Positions 8,197 through 15,704 of a DNA stretch of 52,448 nt are shown piece after piece (position 1 is the first letter of the stretch; every line of letters begins with the position of its first letter). Below the pieces are notes generated by a model. The model worked only from the letters and a program-made list of their open reading frames with translations, did not search any database and had not been told where the DNA came from. Source of the DNA: an uncultured Muribaculaceae bacterium (GTDB lineage Bacteria; Bacteroidota; Bacteroidia; Bacteroidales; Muribaculaceae); NCBI GenBank assembly GCA_905233845.1, contig CAJOFH010000037.1, forward strand, positions 1 to 52,448, given 5' to 3'. The position numbers and the translations under genes were made by a program.

Positions 8197-10113
8197 ATGA
8201 AGAAAATTTTACTTGTTCTTGTTGCGATGCTTGTAACCGTCACGGTGTGGGCACAAGATTTTGCAACGTTTGGCAGCATATCCTACAACAACAGTGACAT
8301 TGTTGAGAAGTCGGCTGCCAAAGTCATAGTTTCAGACAACTTGGGTTTGCCCATCGATTCCTTCAATTTCCCTGACGAGAACTTCCGCAGCTGGCTGTTG
8401 ACACGCTCCTATGGCAGTGACGGTTGGCTCACCGATGAGGAGATTGCCAGTGTCACCTCTATCGATGTTCATAGCAAGAATATTACAGACCTGACGGGCA
8501 TTGAGCATTTCACTGCCTTGACAGAGCTTCACTGTGGCTTCAACCAGCTGACCTCGCTCGATGTGAGCCAGAACACCGCTTTGACGAACCTATACTGCTT
8601 TAACAACCAGCTGACTGCGCTTGACGTGAGCCACAACCTCGCCTTGGGCGACCTCCGCTGCAACAACAACCAGCTGACTGCGCTTGACTTGAGCCAGAAC
8701 TCTGCTTTGGGCTACCTTGACTGTAGCCAAAATCAGCTGACCACGCTCGACATGAGTCACAACCCTGAGTTGGGTGCGATACAATGCTTTAACAACCAGT
8801 TGACCATGCTCGACTTGAGCCAGAACCCCAATTTGGGAACAATTATTTGCAATAACAACCGCTTGACCTCGCTTGACGTGAGCAACAAGCCCGCATTGGC
8901 TTATGTTTCATGTTATGAAAACAGAATCAATGGCGTGAATATGGAGAATTTGGTTGCCGGTCTGCCAACAGTGCCAAGCGAAGAAATGACCGACTACGGC
9001 TACTTCTTTGCGATTGCTCCTTATTCAAGCACCGAGCAGAATGTCATCACCACCACTCAAGTGGCAACAGCGACAGCCAAACATTGGTATGTGTTTGATG
9101 ATGGCGGAGCAGAATATGGCGGCAGCGAGCCTATTGCCTTAGGTTTGCCTATCGATTCCTTCAATTTCCCTGATGAGAACTTCCGTAATTGGCTGTTAAC
9201 ACGCTCCTATGGCAGCGACGGTTGGCTCACCGATGAGGAGATTGCCAGTGTCACCTCTATCGATGTTCATAGCAAGAATATTACAGACTTGACGGGCATT
9301 GAGCATTTCACAGCCTTGACAGAGCTTCACTGCGGCTTCAACCAGCTGACCGCGCTTGACGTGAGTCAGAACACAGCTTTGACGAACCTTTACTGCTTTA
9401 ACAACCAGCTGACTGCGCTTGACGTGAGCCACAACCTCGCTTTGGGCGACCTCCGTTGCAACAACAACCAGCTGACTGCGCTTGACTTGAGCCAGAACTC
9501 CGCTTTGGGCTACCTTGACTGTAGCCAAAATCAGCTGACCACGCTTGACATGAGTCATAACCCCGAGTTGGGAGCGATACAATGCTTTAACAACCAGTTG
9601 ACCATGCTCGACTTGAGCCAGAACCCCAATTTGGGAACAATTATGTGCAATAACAATCGCTTGACCTCGCTTGACGTGAGTAACAAGCCCGCTTTGGCTT
9701 ATGTTTCATGTTATGAAAACAGAATCAATGGCGTGAATATGGAAAATTTGGTTGCCGGTCTGCCAACAGTGCCAAGCAATGAAATGACTGACTACGGCTA
9801 CTTCTTTGCGATTGCTCCTTATTCAAGCACCGAGCAGAATGTCATCACCACCACTCAAGTGGCAACAGTAACAGCCAAACATTGGTATGTGTTTGATGAT
9901 GGCGGAGCAGAATACGGTGGCAGCGAGCCTACTGCAGTGCCAGGCGATGTGAACGGCGACGGTTCTGTGACTGCCGCTGATGTGACAGCAATATATGATT
10001 ATTTGCTAAATGGTGACTTAACCTATATTGATACTCTTGATGTTAATGGTGATGGTGTCGTTACATCAGCTGATGTGACTATGCTATATGATATTATGCT
10101 AGGGAATAAATAA
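8197..10113 (+). CDS. secreted leucine-rich-repeat protein with C-terminal dockerin
   Basis: A 638-residue exported protein. Residues 1-19 are a signal peptide (ending VWAQD). Residues 50-315 and 316-581 are two almost identical units, each with an IDSFNFPDENFRSWLL lead-in, about seven 21-residue leucine-rich repeats (such as NQLTALDVSQNTALTNLYCF) and an InlJ-like tail. Residues 583-636 are a type I dockerin pair, DVNGDGSVTAADV and DVNGDGVVTSADV, with calcium-loop aspartates intact. The LRR part should bind a protein or glycan; the dockerin would normally dock to a cohesin, none of which is in this window. In Bacteroidales such dockerins are frequent on surface proteins with unknown partners. 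Confidence 0.85.
   Translation: MKKILLVLVAMLVTVTVWAQDFATFGSISYNNSDIVEKSAAKVIVSDNLGLPIDSFNFPDENFRSWLLTRSYGSDGWLTDEEIASVTSIDVHSKNITDLTGIEHFTALTELHCGFNQLTSLDVSQNTALTNLYCFNNQLTALDVSHNLALGDLRCNNNQLTALDLSQNSALGYLDCSQNQLTTLDMSHNPELGAIQCFNNQLTMLDLSQNPNLGTIICNNNRLTSLDVSNKPALAYVSCYENRINGVNMENLVAGLPTVPSEEMTDYGYFFAIAPYSSTEQNVITTTQVATATAKHWYVFDDGGAEYGGSEPIALGLPIDSFNFPDENFRNWLLTRSYGSDGWLTDEEIASVTSIDVHSKNITDLTGIEHFTALTELHCGFNQLTALDVSQNTALTNLYCFNNQLTALDVSHNLALGDLRCNNNQLTALDLSQNSALGYLDCSQNQLTTLDMSHNPELGAIQCFNNQLTMLDLSQNPNLGTIMCNNNRLTSLDVSNKPALAYVSCYENRINGVNMENLVAGLPTVPSNEMTDYGYFFAIAPYSSTEQNVITTTQVATVTAKHWYVFDDGGAEYGGSEPTAVPGDVNGDGSVTAADVTAIYDYLLNGDLTYIDTLDVNGDGVVTSADVTMLYDIMLGNK
8344..9939 (+). repeat. direct tandem duplication of 798 bp within the LRR gene
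   Basis: Unit 1 (8344-9141) and unit 2 (9142-9939) each encode 266 residues. By eye the proteins differ at about five positions before the junction residues (for example S/N in FRSWLL, I/M in LGTIICNNN, E/N in PSEEMTD, A/V in VATATAK). The DNA is also nearly identical, including at synonymous sites, so the duplication is recent or kept uniform by recombination. Confidence 0.9.
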
Positions 10114-10138
10114 AGGTAATTCATAAGAGTTTGAATGA

Positions 10139-10329
10139 TTAAACCCAAATCGGTCATTAAGCCGACGAATGTTTGCCTTTTAGGTCTTTTTATGTCATAA
10201 CAGCTTTATTTTTGCATTTTGTTTCAGATGTTGTTTCGCCATAGCCCGCTATGCCTTCAACAACATCTTTACAACCTACTAAAAATAAATTCTGTTCTAA
10301 CATAAATCCTAATGACCGATTTGGGTTAA
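10139..10329. repeat. complete 192-bp foldback (MITE-like) element
   Basis: The ends are inverted copies of a 20-base motif (10139-10159 and 10310-10329). Further in, the arms pair imperfectly over about 50 bases, and the centre has a perfect 10-bp stem (AGATGTTGTT at 10226-10235 with AACAACATCT at 10259-10268) closing over CATAG-CCCG-CTATG. The left arm carries about 25 extra bases next to its end motif. No coding frame and no obvious target-site duplication is seen. It sits between the 3' ends of convergent genes. Confidence 0.7.
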
Positions 10330-10332
10330 AAA

Positions 10333-10377
10333 AGATTTTCCCGAAGCGACACAAAAGCCGTTTCGGGGAAGTCTTTT
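10333..10377. terminator. bidirectional intrinsic terminator
   Basis: A 16-bp stem with three wobble pairs (arms 10333-10348 and 10359-10374, CCCGAAGCG against CGTTTCGGGG) has T runs on both sides, TTTT after it and TTTTTT on the other strand. It can end both the LRR gene and the minus-strand gene at 10426. Its right arm is identical over 21 bases to the terminator at 14084-14104. Confidence 0.8.
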
Positions 10378-10425
10378 AAAATGTGTAAGCATACAAGATA
10401 GCTACTATCTCCTATTATTGTTGTC

Positions 10426-12036
10426 TTAATTATCTTTAAGGGTCTCATCTTTAACTGTGAGTATGATCTTTTTTGGTAGCATAGAAGGGTTAAACTCATA
10501 AACTTCATGTCCATAGCATCTTGTATATAAAGATGTGTAAAGGGAGGGTACTTTTAACTCGAAATAGCCATCTCTGTTTGTTGTTACTCCTTTATTGAGC
10601 TCGCTTGTGATACCAACCAATACATTATATAGCGGTTCACAAGCATCGTTGCCATAAATGTAGCCTTTAACTATATAGGAGTCTCCATCTTTAGTGACAG
10701 TAGTCTCTTGTAAAGTGTAGCTCAAGTCACTCTCCTTTAAGGGCTCAGGTGATTCAAACCAAGTATATCCCATAGTGTTAAGTTCTGGCATCTGGTCTCG
10801 TCCAAAATCATTTGAAGGATGCCAATTGATCCACTCATTTCTTGTTTGTTCAAGAGCGTATTTTACTGCTGGGATAAAACGACTATTGGGAAATTGTGCG
10901 ATATAATCTTCATAGTAGTACGTTTCGCAATATCCAAGCATTAATTGAACAAGCAATGCTCCTGCTTCCTCATTATCCTTATACTGCTCAAAGTATTTCC
11001 TTAAAACATCAGGCCTACATTCAGAACCAAACAATCTTAAAGAATGTAGTGGCGCCCATTTAGTATCTATCAACACATTGAAGAAGAATGTGCTGCCAGG
11101 TTCACACATATCGAGTAAGTCACTGAGGACTGAATCATTATTGCACAATTTGTATCCTTCGAGTGCGAGGAAATGATAGAGAGATGGACACATATTTAGG
11201 CTGTTGAGCTTAATGATACCTTCGTAGTCACTCAATTTTTTTGTAAGAAGGTCTTTCTTGTCAGCTAACGACAATTGCACCAACTCGTTTAATTTATTTC
11301 TAATTTGATCAAAAGTCCACTCATTATAGTTAGGAGATAGTGGTGCTGTTGACGAAGAGTTTTCTTCATATAAGTTATCCTTAAATAGAAATTGACCATG
11401 ATACCTTTCACGGAATCTTGTCAGCACACGAGCCTCGACATAATAAAGAAGAGCCTTAATATCGTTTCGCTTCTCATTTGCAGCAACTTCTTCAAGATGT
11501 GGAATAATAACTTCGATATTCTTCTTTGATAGATTACTTAAAAGAAGCGAATTTAAAATCTCATAATCAACTAATTGCTTGCCATCACCGTTCTTAAGCA
11601 CTTCTTCTCTATTTGGAATAATGCCACGCAGATGTCTAACTCTATCGTCTCGTTTATATGGATTTCTTATTACTTTGGGTTCACCAAAAGCATTCTTATA
11701 TGGCAAAGACATACTATTTTGTGGTAAAATAATGCCCATTATGCTGTCATTAAATATTATTGAATCTTTTGCCGGGGTAAAAGGACAGTCAACTGGCTTG
11801 CTGTGATAAGTTGTCGTTCTTGTATTGTTCCTTAAATCAACAACAATCGTTTTATTTTTATCCATATACACACTACCATGACCACCACATCCTTGTATAG
11901 CCCAGCCACTTGGCCGATTAAATATATAACCTTGAGCAGGATCGCTTAAAACATTGTTTGGCACTGTGTCTTGTGCAAAGGCCGATACAATTGCCACAAA
12001 GGCTGTCACAATTGATATTATAGTTTTCTTTACCAT
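10426..12036 (-). CDS. exported protein of unknown function with C-terminal carboxypeptidase-regulatory-like domain
   Basis: A 536-residue protein with a signal peptide (MVKKTIISIVTAFVAIVSAFAQD); the frame extends to 12090 but the ATG at 12036 fits the signal and the -7 box at 12064. The middle 350 residues look alpha-helical, with no motif recognised. The last 95 residues (from about VTKDGDSYIVKGYIYG, with GVTTNRDGYFELKVPS) have the shape of a carboxypeptidase-D regulatory beta-sandwich, used in Bacteroidota surface and TonB-linked proteins. It is a single-gene unit within the accessory region. Low-GC codon use compared with the housekeeping genes hints at separate origin, but this was not computed. 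Confidence 0.65.
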   Translation of the reverse strand: MVKKTIISIVTAFVAIVSAFAQDTVPNNVLSDPAQGYIFNRPSGWAIQGCGGHGSVYMDKNKTIVVDLRNNTRTTTYHSKPVDCPFTPAKDSIIFNDSIMGIILPQNSMSLPYKNAFGEPKVIRNPYKRDDRVRHLRGIIPNREEVLKNGDGKQLVDYEILNSLLLSNLSKKNIEVIIPHLEEVAANEKRNDIKALLYYVEARVLTRFRERYHGQFLFKDNLYEENSSSTAPLSPNYNEWTFDQIRNKLNELVQLSLADKKDLLTKKLSDYEGIIKLNSLNMCPSLYHFLALEGYKLCNNDSVLSDLLDMCEPGSTFFFNVLIDTKWAPLHSLRLFGSECRPDVLRKYFEQYKDNEEAGALLVQLMLGYCETYYYEDYIAQFPNSRFIPAVKYALEQTRNEWINWHPSNDFGRDQMPELNTMGYTWFESPEPLKESDLSYTLQETTVTKDGDSYIVKGYIYGNDACEPLYNVLVGITSELNKGVTTNRDGYFELKVPSLYTSLYTRCYGHEVYEFNPSMLPKKIILTVKDETLKDN

Positions 12037-12063
12037 GACAACAAAGGTTTGATTAGTCAATGG

Positions 12064-12071
12064 CAAAGATA
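12064..12071 (-). promoter_or_regulatory. -7 box TATCTTTG for the exported orphan gene
   Basis: On the minus strand TATCTTTGCC fits TAnnTTTG, 28 bases before the ATG at 12036. A TTG lies 18 bases upstream of it, slightly closer than the usual 19-21. Confidence 0.55.
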
Positions 12072-12247
12072 TTAAATTGTTGATTATCACAATAATCTAT
12101 AAACATTATTTAATCTCATTTAACCTCGCTTATATAAATTAATCTAAGAGTCCCCCACAAATGACAAAAATTATTCAATTTTATTTAAACTTAAAATGGG
12201 AAAGACAATAGTAAAGGTTAATTTTCGAACTTTTTTTGTTTAAAGAC

Positions 12248-12278
12248 TTGGATAATTAATATATTATATGTATATTTG
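12248..12278 (+). promoter_or_regulatory. Bacteroidota-type promoter of the AbiE-like pair (TTG, 20 bases, TATATTTG)
   Basis: TTG at 12248-12250 and TATATTTG at 12271-12278 are 20 bases apart. The antitoxin start follows at 12311. In AbiE systems the antitoxin represses its own promoter; no clear inverted repeat that could be its operator was identified here. Confidence 0.65.
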
Positions 12279-12310
12279 CACAAAATTTCACAAGTAAAAT
12301 AATTTGCAAA

Positions 12311-13273
12311 ATGAAATATAATATTAAGACAACGACAGATTATCTTGCTGAACTGACAGGCTATGAAATAAGGAAACTTACTCACACCAGAAGAGATGAT
12401 GATAAGCTTCCATTGGCAATCGCTTCTTCCTATACTCTTTGCGATGTAGAGTTTATGTGTACTATAGTTACCATTGCTAGACCTACAGAACTAGAGGAAA
12501 TTACTCCAATGCAGCTGGCAAAACATCAGGCAAAGATGATGGAAATATTCCACCATCCAGTTGTCTTTGCCTTAGAGTCTGTAGAATCCTATAATATATC
12601 TCGGCTTACCCGTGCAAAGGTAAATTTCATTGTACCAGGGAAACTTATTTTCATACCAAGCCTGTTGATTGTATTACGCGAACTGAAAAACAGCGCCAAA
12701 GTAATGCCACATAAGATGCCTCCAGTAGCTCAAATGCTTGTGCTCTATCATATTGAAAAGAGAACAATTGATGGGCTTAACACTTCTGAGATAGCAGAAC
12801 TTACAGGTTTGGCATATCCAACCATCAATGTTGCTCTTCGATGGCTTAAGCTCAATAACACCATCACCCTTGTTGGCGGCAAGCAAAAACATGTTCAAAT
12901 AGCACTGAGCAAGATTGAGCTTTGGAACAAATCCCTTCCATTGATGTCGTCCCCCATCGAACGTATTATCTTCACCGATACAAAACTGGCAGGAAGTTTG
13001 ATGGCAGGCGAGACTGCAATGGGGCATTACACAATGCTAGCAGAACCTGTTACTCCAATTATAGCAATCGATAAAACTATAGCTAAGAAAAATGCTGCCT
13101 TGATGAACAAACAATATGGTGACATAAAGGTGGAGGTATGGAAATACTCTCCAGCGTTGCTGTCTGATGATGGATGGGTGGACAGACTTTCGCTCTATCT
13201 ATGCATGAAGGATAGCGAAGACGAAAGAATACAACTCGAATGTGACACCTTAATTGAAGAAATGAAATGGTAA
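12311..13273 (+). CDS. AbiEi-like antitoxin / winged-helix regulator
   Basis: A 320-residue protein. Residues about 136-199 form a winged helix-turn-helix (TSEIAELTGLAYPTINVALR, then a wing with GGKQKH). The C-terminal third (AGSLMAGETAMGHYTML) resembles the antitoxin domain of AbiEi-type proteins. The first 135 residues are not recognised, so the HTH is internal rather than N-terminal as in typical AbiEi. Its stop overlaps the next gene by 7 bases, and the partner is an AbiEii-like nucleotidyltransferase, which supports the toxin-antitoxin reading. Expected role: repress the operon and counter the toxin. An alternative is a plain regulator of the neighbouring gene. Confidence 0.7.
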   Translation: MKYNIKTTTDYLAELTGYEIRKLTHTRRDDDKLPLAIASSYTLCDVEFMCTIVTIARPTELEEITPMQLAKHQAKMMEIFHHPVVFALESVESYNISRLTRAKVNFIVPGKLIFIPSLLIVLRELKNSAKVMPHKMPPVAQMLVLYHIEKRTIDGLNTSEIAELTGLAYPTINVALRWLKLNNTITLVGGKQKHVQIALSKIELWNKSLPLMSSPIERIIFTDTKLAGSLMAGETAMGHYTMLAEPVTPIIAIDKTIAKKNAALMNKQYGDIKVEVWKYSPALLSDDGWVDRLSLYLCMKDSEDERIQLECDTLIEEMKW

Positions 13274-14034
13274 CTGGAATTGAACGCTGGAAGCAATACT
13301 TCAAGGATTATAAAGACAACTACGTGCTCATAGGTGGTGCTGCGTGCAATCTGCTTGAAGATGAACTTGACATGAATCCTCGTGCGACGAAGGATCTTGA
13401 CCTTATACTTGTGGTTGAAGCCCTCACTCCTGACTTCGGATTGCGTTTGTGTGATTTTATCAAATCTGCCAATTACTCTGGCCGAAGCAAAGGAGAGAAC
13501 GAATTCAAACACGAATACTATCGTTTCACAAATCCTGAGGATAAGACATATCCTAAGCAGATAGAGCTTTTTGCGCGGAATACAGGAATCCTAAATATGC
13601 CATCCGATGCTCATATAGAGCCAATAAGTATTGGAGAAGACCTCTCTAGCCTGTCTGCTATCTTGATGGACGATGACTACTATACATTTACCATAGAGCA
13701 TAGCAGAATCATTGAGGATATCCATATTGCAAGTCCCGAAGCTCTCATTTGTCTGAAAGCGAAAGCATACACTGAGATGCTAGATAGGAAAGCAGAAGGC
13801 GAGCTAGTCGATAGCCGTGATATTGAAAAGCATAAGAAAGATGTCTTCAGACTGATTGCAATGCTGTCACAGGACTCGCGCTTCACACTCTCCGAGAAAT
13901 TGAAAAATGACATGAGAGATTTCTATCAAAGAATAGGGAAACTGCCTGACAGCGTTTTCTTTAAAAATGCAGGACTAAGAGGCTTGAATGCACCCCGCCT
14001 TCTTGACCTCTTCAACATGGCTTTTCTGAATTGA
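13267..14034 (+). CDS. AbiEii-like nucleotidyltransferase toxin
   Basis: A 255-residue cytoplasmic protein. The nucleotidyltransferase core shows GG at residues 23-24, R39-x-T41-K-D43-x-D45 (the metal-binding DxD) and a later acidic strand IELF near residue 100. The C-terminal part has SPEALICLKAKAY followed by a KKDVFRL segment, matching motifs III-IV of AbiEii/AbiGii toxins. Such toxins add nucleotides to tRNA 3' ends or similar targets and stop growth, often upon phage infection. The ATG lies within the antitoxin's last codons, so translation is coupled. The target is not readable from sequence. Confidence 0.75.
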   Translation: MVTGIERWKQYFKDYKDNYVLIGGAACNLLEDELDMNPRATKDLDLILVVEALTPDFGLRLCDFIKSANYSGRSKGENEFKHEYYRFTNPEDKTYPKQIELFARNTGILNMPSDAHIEPISIGEDLSSLSAILMDDDYYTFTIEHSRIIEDIHIASPEALICLKAKAYTEMLDRKAEGELVDSRDIEKHKKDVFRLIAMLSQDSRFTLSEKLKNDMRDFYQRIGKLPDSVFFKNAGLRGLNAPRLLDLFNMAFLN

Positions 14035-14065
14035 GATTTTTTAGGCGCAGACCATTGATACAGAA

Positions 14066-14104
14066 AGACTTTCCAGAAGCGATGCCGTTTCGGGGAAGTC
14101 TTTT
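14066..14104 (+). terminator. intrinsic terminator after the AbiE-like pair
   Basis: Arms at 14066-14081 and 14086-14101 pair with one mismatch across a four-base loop, followed by TTTTC. The right arm and T run are identical over 21 bases to the terminator at 10357-10377, on the other side of the module. Confidence 0.8.
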
Positions 14105-14143
14105 CTTAATGCGTATTTTGTTTAAACAAAGTAAATTTGAGAT

Positions 14144-14326
14144 TTAAAGATTATATGCTTCAGCGAGTTCCGAGTAGAAGTTGATGGGCGAGTTGCTGAG
14201 CTCCATATCAACGTATGGTATCTCTCCCTCACGCAGTCGGCGCATACACTCTTTATGCCTGAAATTGTTATACAGGTACGACAGCAGTAAGGCAATGACA
14301 ACCTCGATGAAATTATTATGGCCACA
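14144..14326 (-). pseudogene. C-terminal remnant of an unidentified gene
   Basis: On the minus strand a frame with no start codon at its head reads 60 residues to a TAA stop, with protein-like composition: a hydrophobic helix (FIEVVIALLLSYLYNNF) and then RLREGEIPYVDMELSNSP. It is open only back to a TGA at 14327. It looks like the tail of a lost gene rather than an intact small protein. The family was not recognised. Confidence 0.35.
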
Positions 14327-14371
14327 TCACACTATTTATTCATTTCATTCTAAAAACCACTACAGTAAAAC

Positions 14372-14402
14372 TTGCACTGCTTAACAATAATCATTATATT
14401 TG
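14372..14402 (+). promoter_or_regulatory. Bacteroidota-type promoter (TTG, 20 bases, TATATTTG)
   Basis: TTG at 14372-14374 and TATATTTG at 14395-14402 are 20 bases apart, followed by the start codon at 14428. It drives the small secreted protein and possibly the next gene. Confidence 0.65.
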
Positions 14403-14427
14403 CGGTTGGAATTAAAACTCTTTTATT

Positions 14428-14877
14428 ATGAAAAAATGCTTTACAATCATAATGGCGGTTTTATGTATATGTGCTTTCAGTGTGAACAATGCTGATGCCA
14501 AAACCAAAAAACGAATTAATGGCTCTTCTAAAATAAAATATGTATATTGCAAATTAGAAGGAGACTTGTCCGGTTATGGAATTGAGTATCGCACATTGGT
14601 AATAAATGCCAATAAAGGATACTTTGTAGATAGTAATGGCATTAAAAATAAAATAAGGGTTATAAAGATAAGCGGTGATTATATGGAAATTGCTGTTTCT
14701 GATAATCCTCGAGATCTTGGTTCTGAAGAACATGGCTGGATGTATGGGAAATTATATGGACAAATATCAGGAACAATTTCGGGAAACAAGGCTTATTTAG
14801 ATTCTTTCTGTGGAAAATTTAGTCATTGGTATGGTTACGATTCGGATTTCAATTTATTGGATTATACAGGTGACTAA
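14428..14877 (+). CDS. small secreted protein of unknown function
   Basis: A 149-residue protein with a clear signal peptide (MKKCFTIIMAVLCICAFSVNNADA). The mature part is basic at first (KTKKR) and then probably beta-rich (YVYCKLEGDLSGYGIEYRTLVI), with Gly and Tyr enriched and no known catalytic motif. The single Cys near the start and another near the C-terminus might form a disulfide. No family recognised. It lies 128 bases before another secreted protein on the same strand, which could be part of the same transcript. Confidence 0.65.
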   Translation: MKKCFTIIMAVLCICAFSVNNADAKTKKRINGSSKIKYVYCKLEGDLSGYGIEYRTLVINANKGYFVDSNGIKNKIRVIKISGDYMEIAVSDNPRDLGSEEHGWMYGKLYGQISGTISGNKAYLDSFCGKFSHWYGYDSDFNLLDYTGD

Positions 14878-14889
14878 TTTATACTTGTG

Positions 14890-14949
14890 ATGGATAGAAG
14901 TACCATTAATTTTGACTTCGCAGACTTAGAATATGAATTAGGGAGGTAG
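14890..14949 (+). other. very short reading frame (19 codons) between two secreted-protein genes
   Basis: ATG at 14890 to TAG at 14949 encodes MDRSTINFDFADLEYELGR. The composition is protein-like, but there is no clear ribosome binding site. It could be a leader peptide or the remains of a longer gene; it is recorded because it fills most of an otherwise empty gap. Confidence 0.2.
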
Positions 14950-15005
14950 AGATTGTTGATACTAATTAGAAACCCAAGAAATATTAATTTTTTAATTTTA
15001 TTTTT

Positions 15006-15641
15006 ATGAAAAAAATTGTTCTTTTATTATTATTGTTTTTCACAGCAAGCAGTTTATTTGCTGTTGATTATTTAGATGAGTTAAACATGTATTCGAGGTA
15101 TGATAAAACCAATGTCAGTGGTAATATTATCAGTTCCTCAAGACGTACAGCAGCGAATGATCAAGTTATTTACACTTATGTTTATGACAATGGATGGGAA
15201 AAGACTCTTTCTATTGGTAAATGTGCCTATTGTTTTGGCTCTGGACGATGCTCAGCATTTCATGGATTTGGCATTTGTATGATGTGTGGTAATTCTTATA
15301 AATGTAACAGATGTGGAGGTACTGGCCGAAGTATTACATTTCTTGCCAGCAATCCCAAAACCGGCTATTACGTAGGAACAGATGGAATATTGCGTCAAAG
15401 CGGCGGTGGCAGTTCAAGCTACAACAATGGTGGCGGCAGTTCCTATGGAGGTTCATCATCTTCTTCTTCCAGTAGTTCATATACCAAATGTAAAGAGTGT
15501 GGTGGCGGCGGCGGATGCAGAAAATGCAATGGTACAGGCACGGTATATTATCCTAACCCAAGTGGGTCTTCATACCAAAAATGCCCTTCATGTAATGGTT
15601 CTGGAAGATGCTATATGTGCCACGGTTCAGGAAGATATTAA
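15006..15641 (+). CDS. secreted Cys-rich protein with DnaJ-type zinc-finger motifs
   Basis: A 211-residue protein with a signal peptide (MKKIVLLLLLFFTASSLFAVD). After about 45 ordinary residues come CxxC pairs of the DnaJ type in two clusters: CAYCFGSGRC and CMMCGN...CNRCGGTGRS at about 77-106, and CKECGGGGGCRKCNGTG and CPSCNGSGRCYMCHGSG at about 162-208. A Gly/Ser-rich linker (residues 128-160) separates them. DnaJ uses four CxxCxGxG repeats to hold two zincs; here the arrangement is exported and has no J-domain. Possible roles are metal binding or protein binding in the envelope; function unknown. Confidence 0.7.
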   Translation: MKKIVLLLLLFFTASSLFAVDYLDELNMYSRYDKTNVSGNIISSSRRTAANDQVIYTYVYDNGWEKTLSIGKCAYCFGSGRCSAFHGFGICMMCGNSYKCNRCGGTGRSITFLASNPKTGYYVGTDGILRQSGGGSSSYNNGGGSSYGGSSSSSSSSSYTKCKECGGGGGCRKCNGTGTVYYPNPSGSSYQKCPSCNGSGRCYMCHGSGRY

Positions 15642-15658
15642 TTCTTTTTCATACAAGA

Positions 15659-15704
15659 GGTTGCCCCGAACGCTTATTGCCAATGCGTTTCGGGGCATTT
15701 TCTT
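15659..15704 (+). terminator. intrinsic terminator after the Cys-rich protein gene
   Basis: TGCCCCGAACGC (15662-15673) pairs with GCGTTTCGGGGCA (15685-15697) with one bulged base, followed by TTTTCTTTC. The stem resembles those at 10.3 and 14.1 kb but is not identical. Confidence 0.75.

Larger units (their letters stand above)
14035..14427. other. 393-base region with terminator, gene remnant and promoter
   Basis: It holds the terminator after the toxin gene, a minus-strand coding remnant (14144-14326) and the promoter of the next gene. Short frames on the plus strand (such as 14181-14384) look like shadows of the remnant. Confidence 0.5.

Noticed and set aside
8500-9700. Regular direct repeats resembling a CRISPR-like array
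   Set aside because: The repeats are 63 bases and in frame, encoding 21-residue leucine-rich repeats; there are no unrelated spacers.
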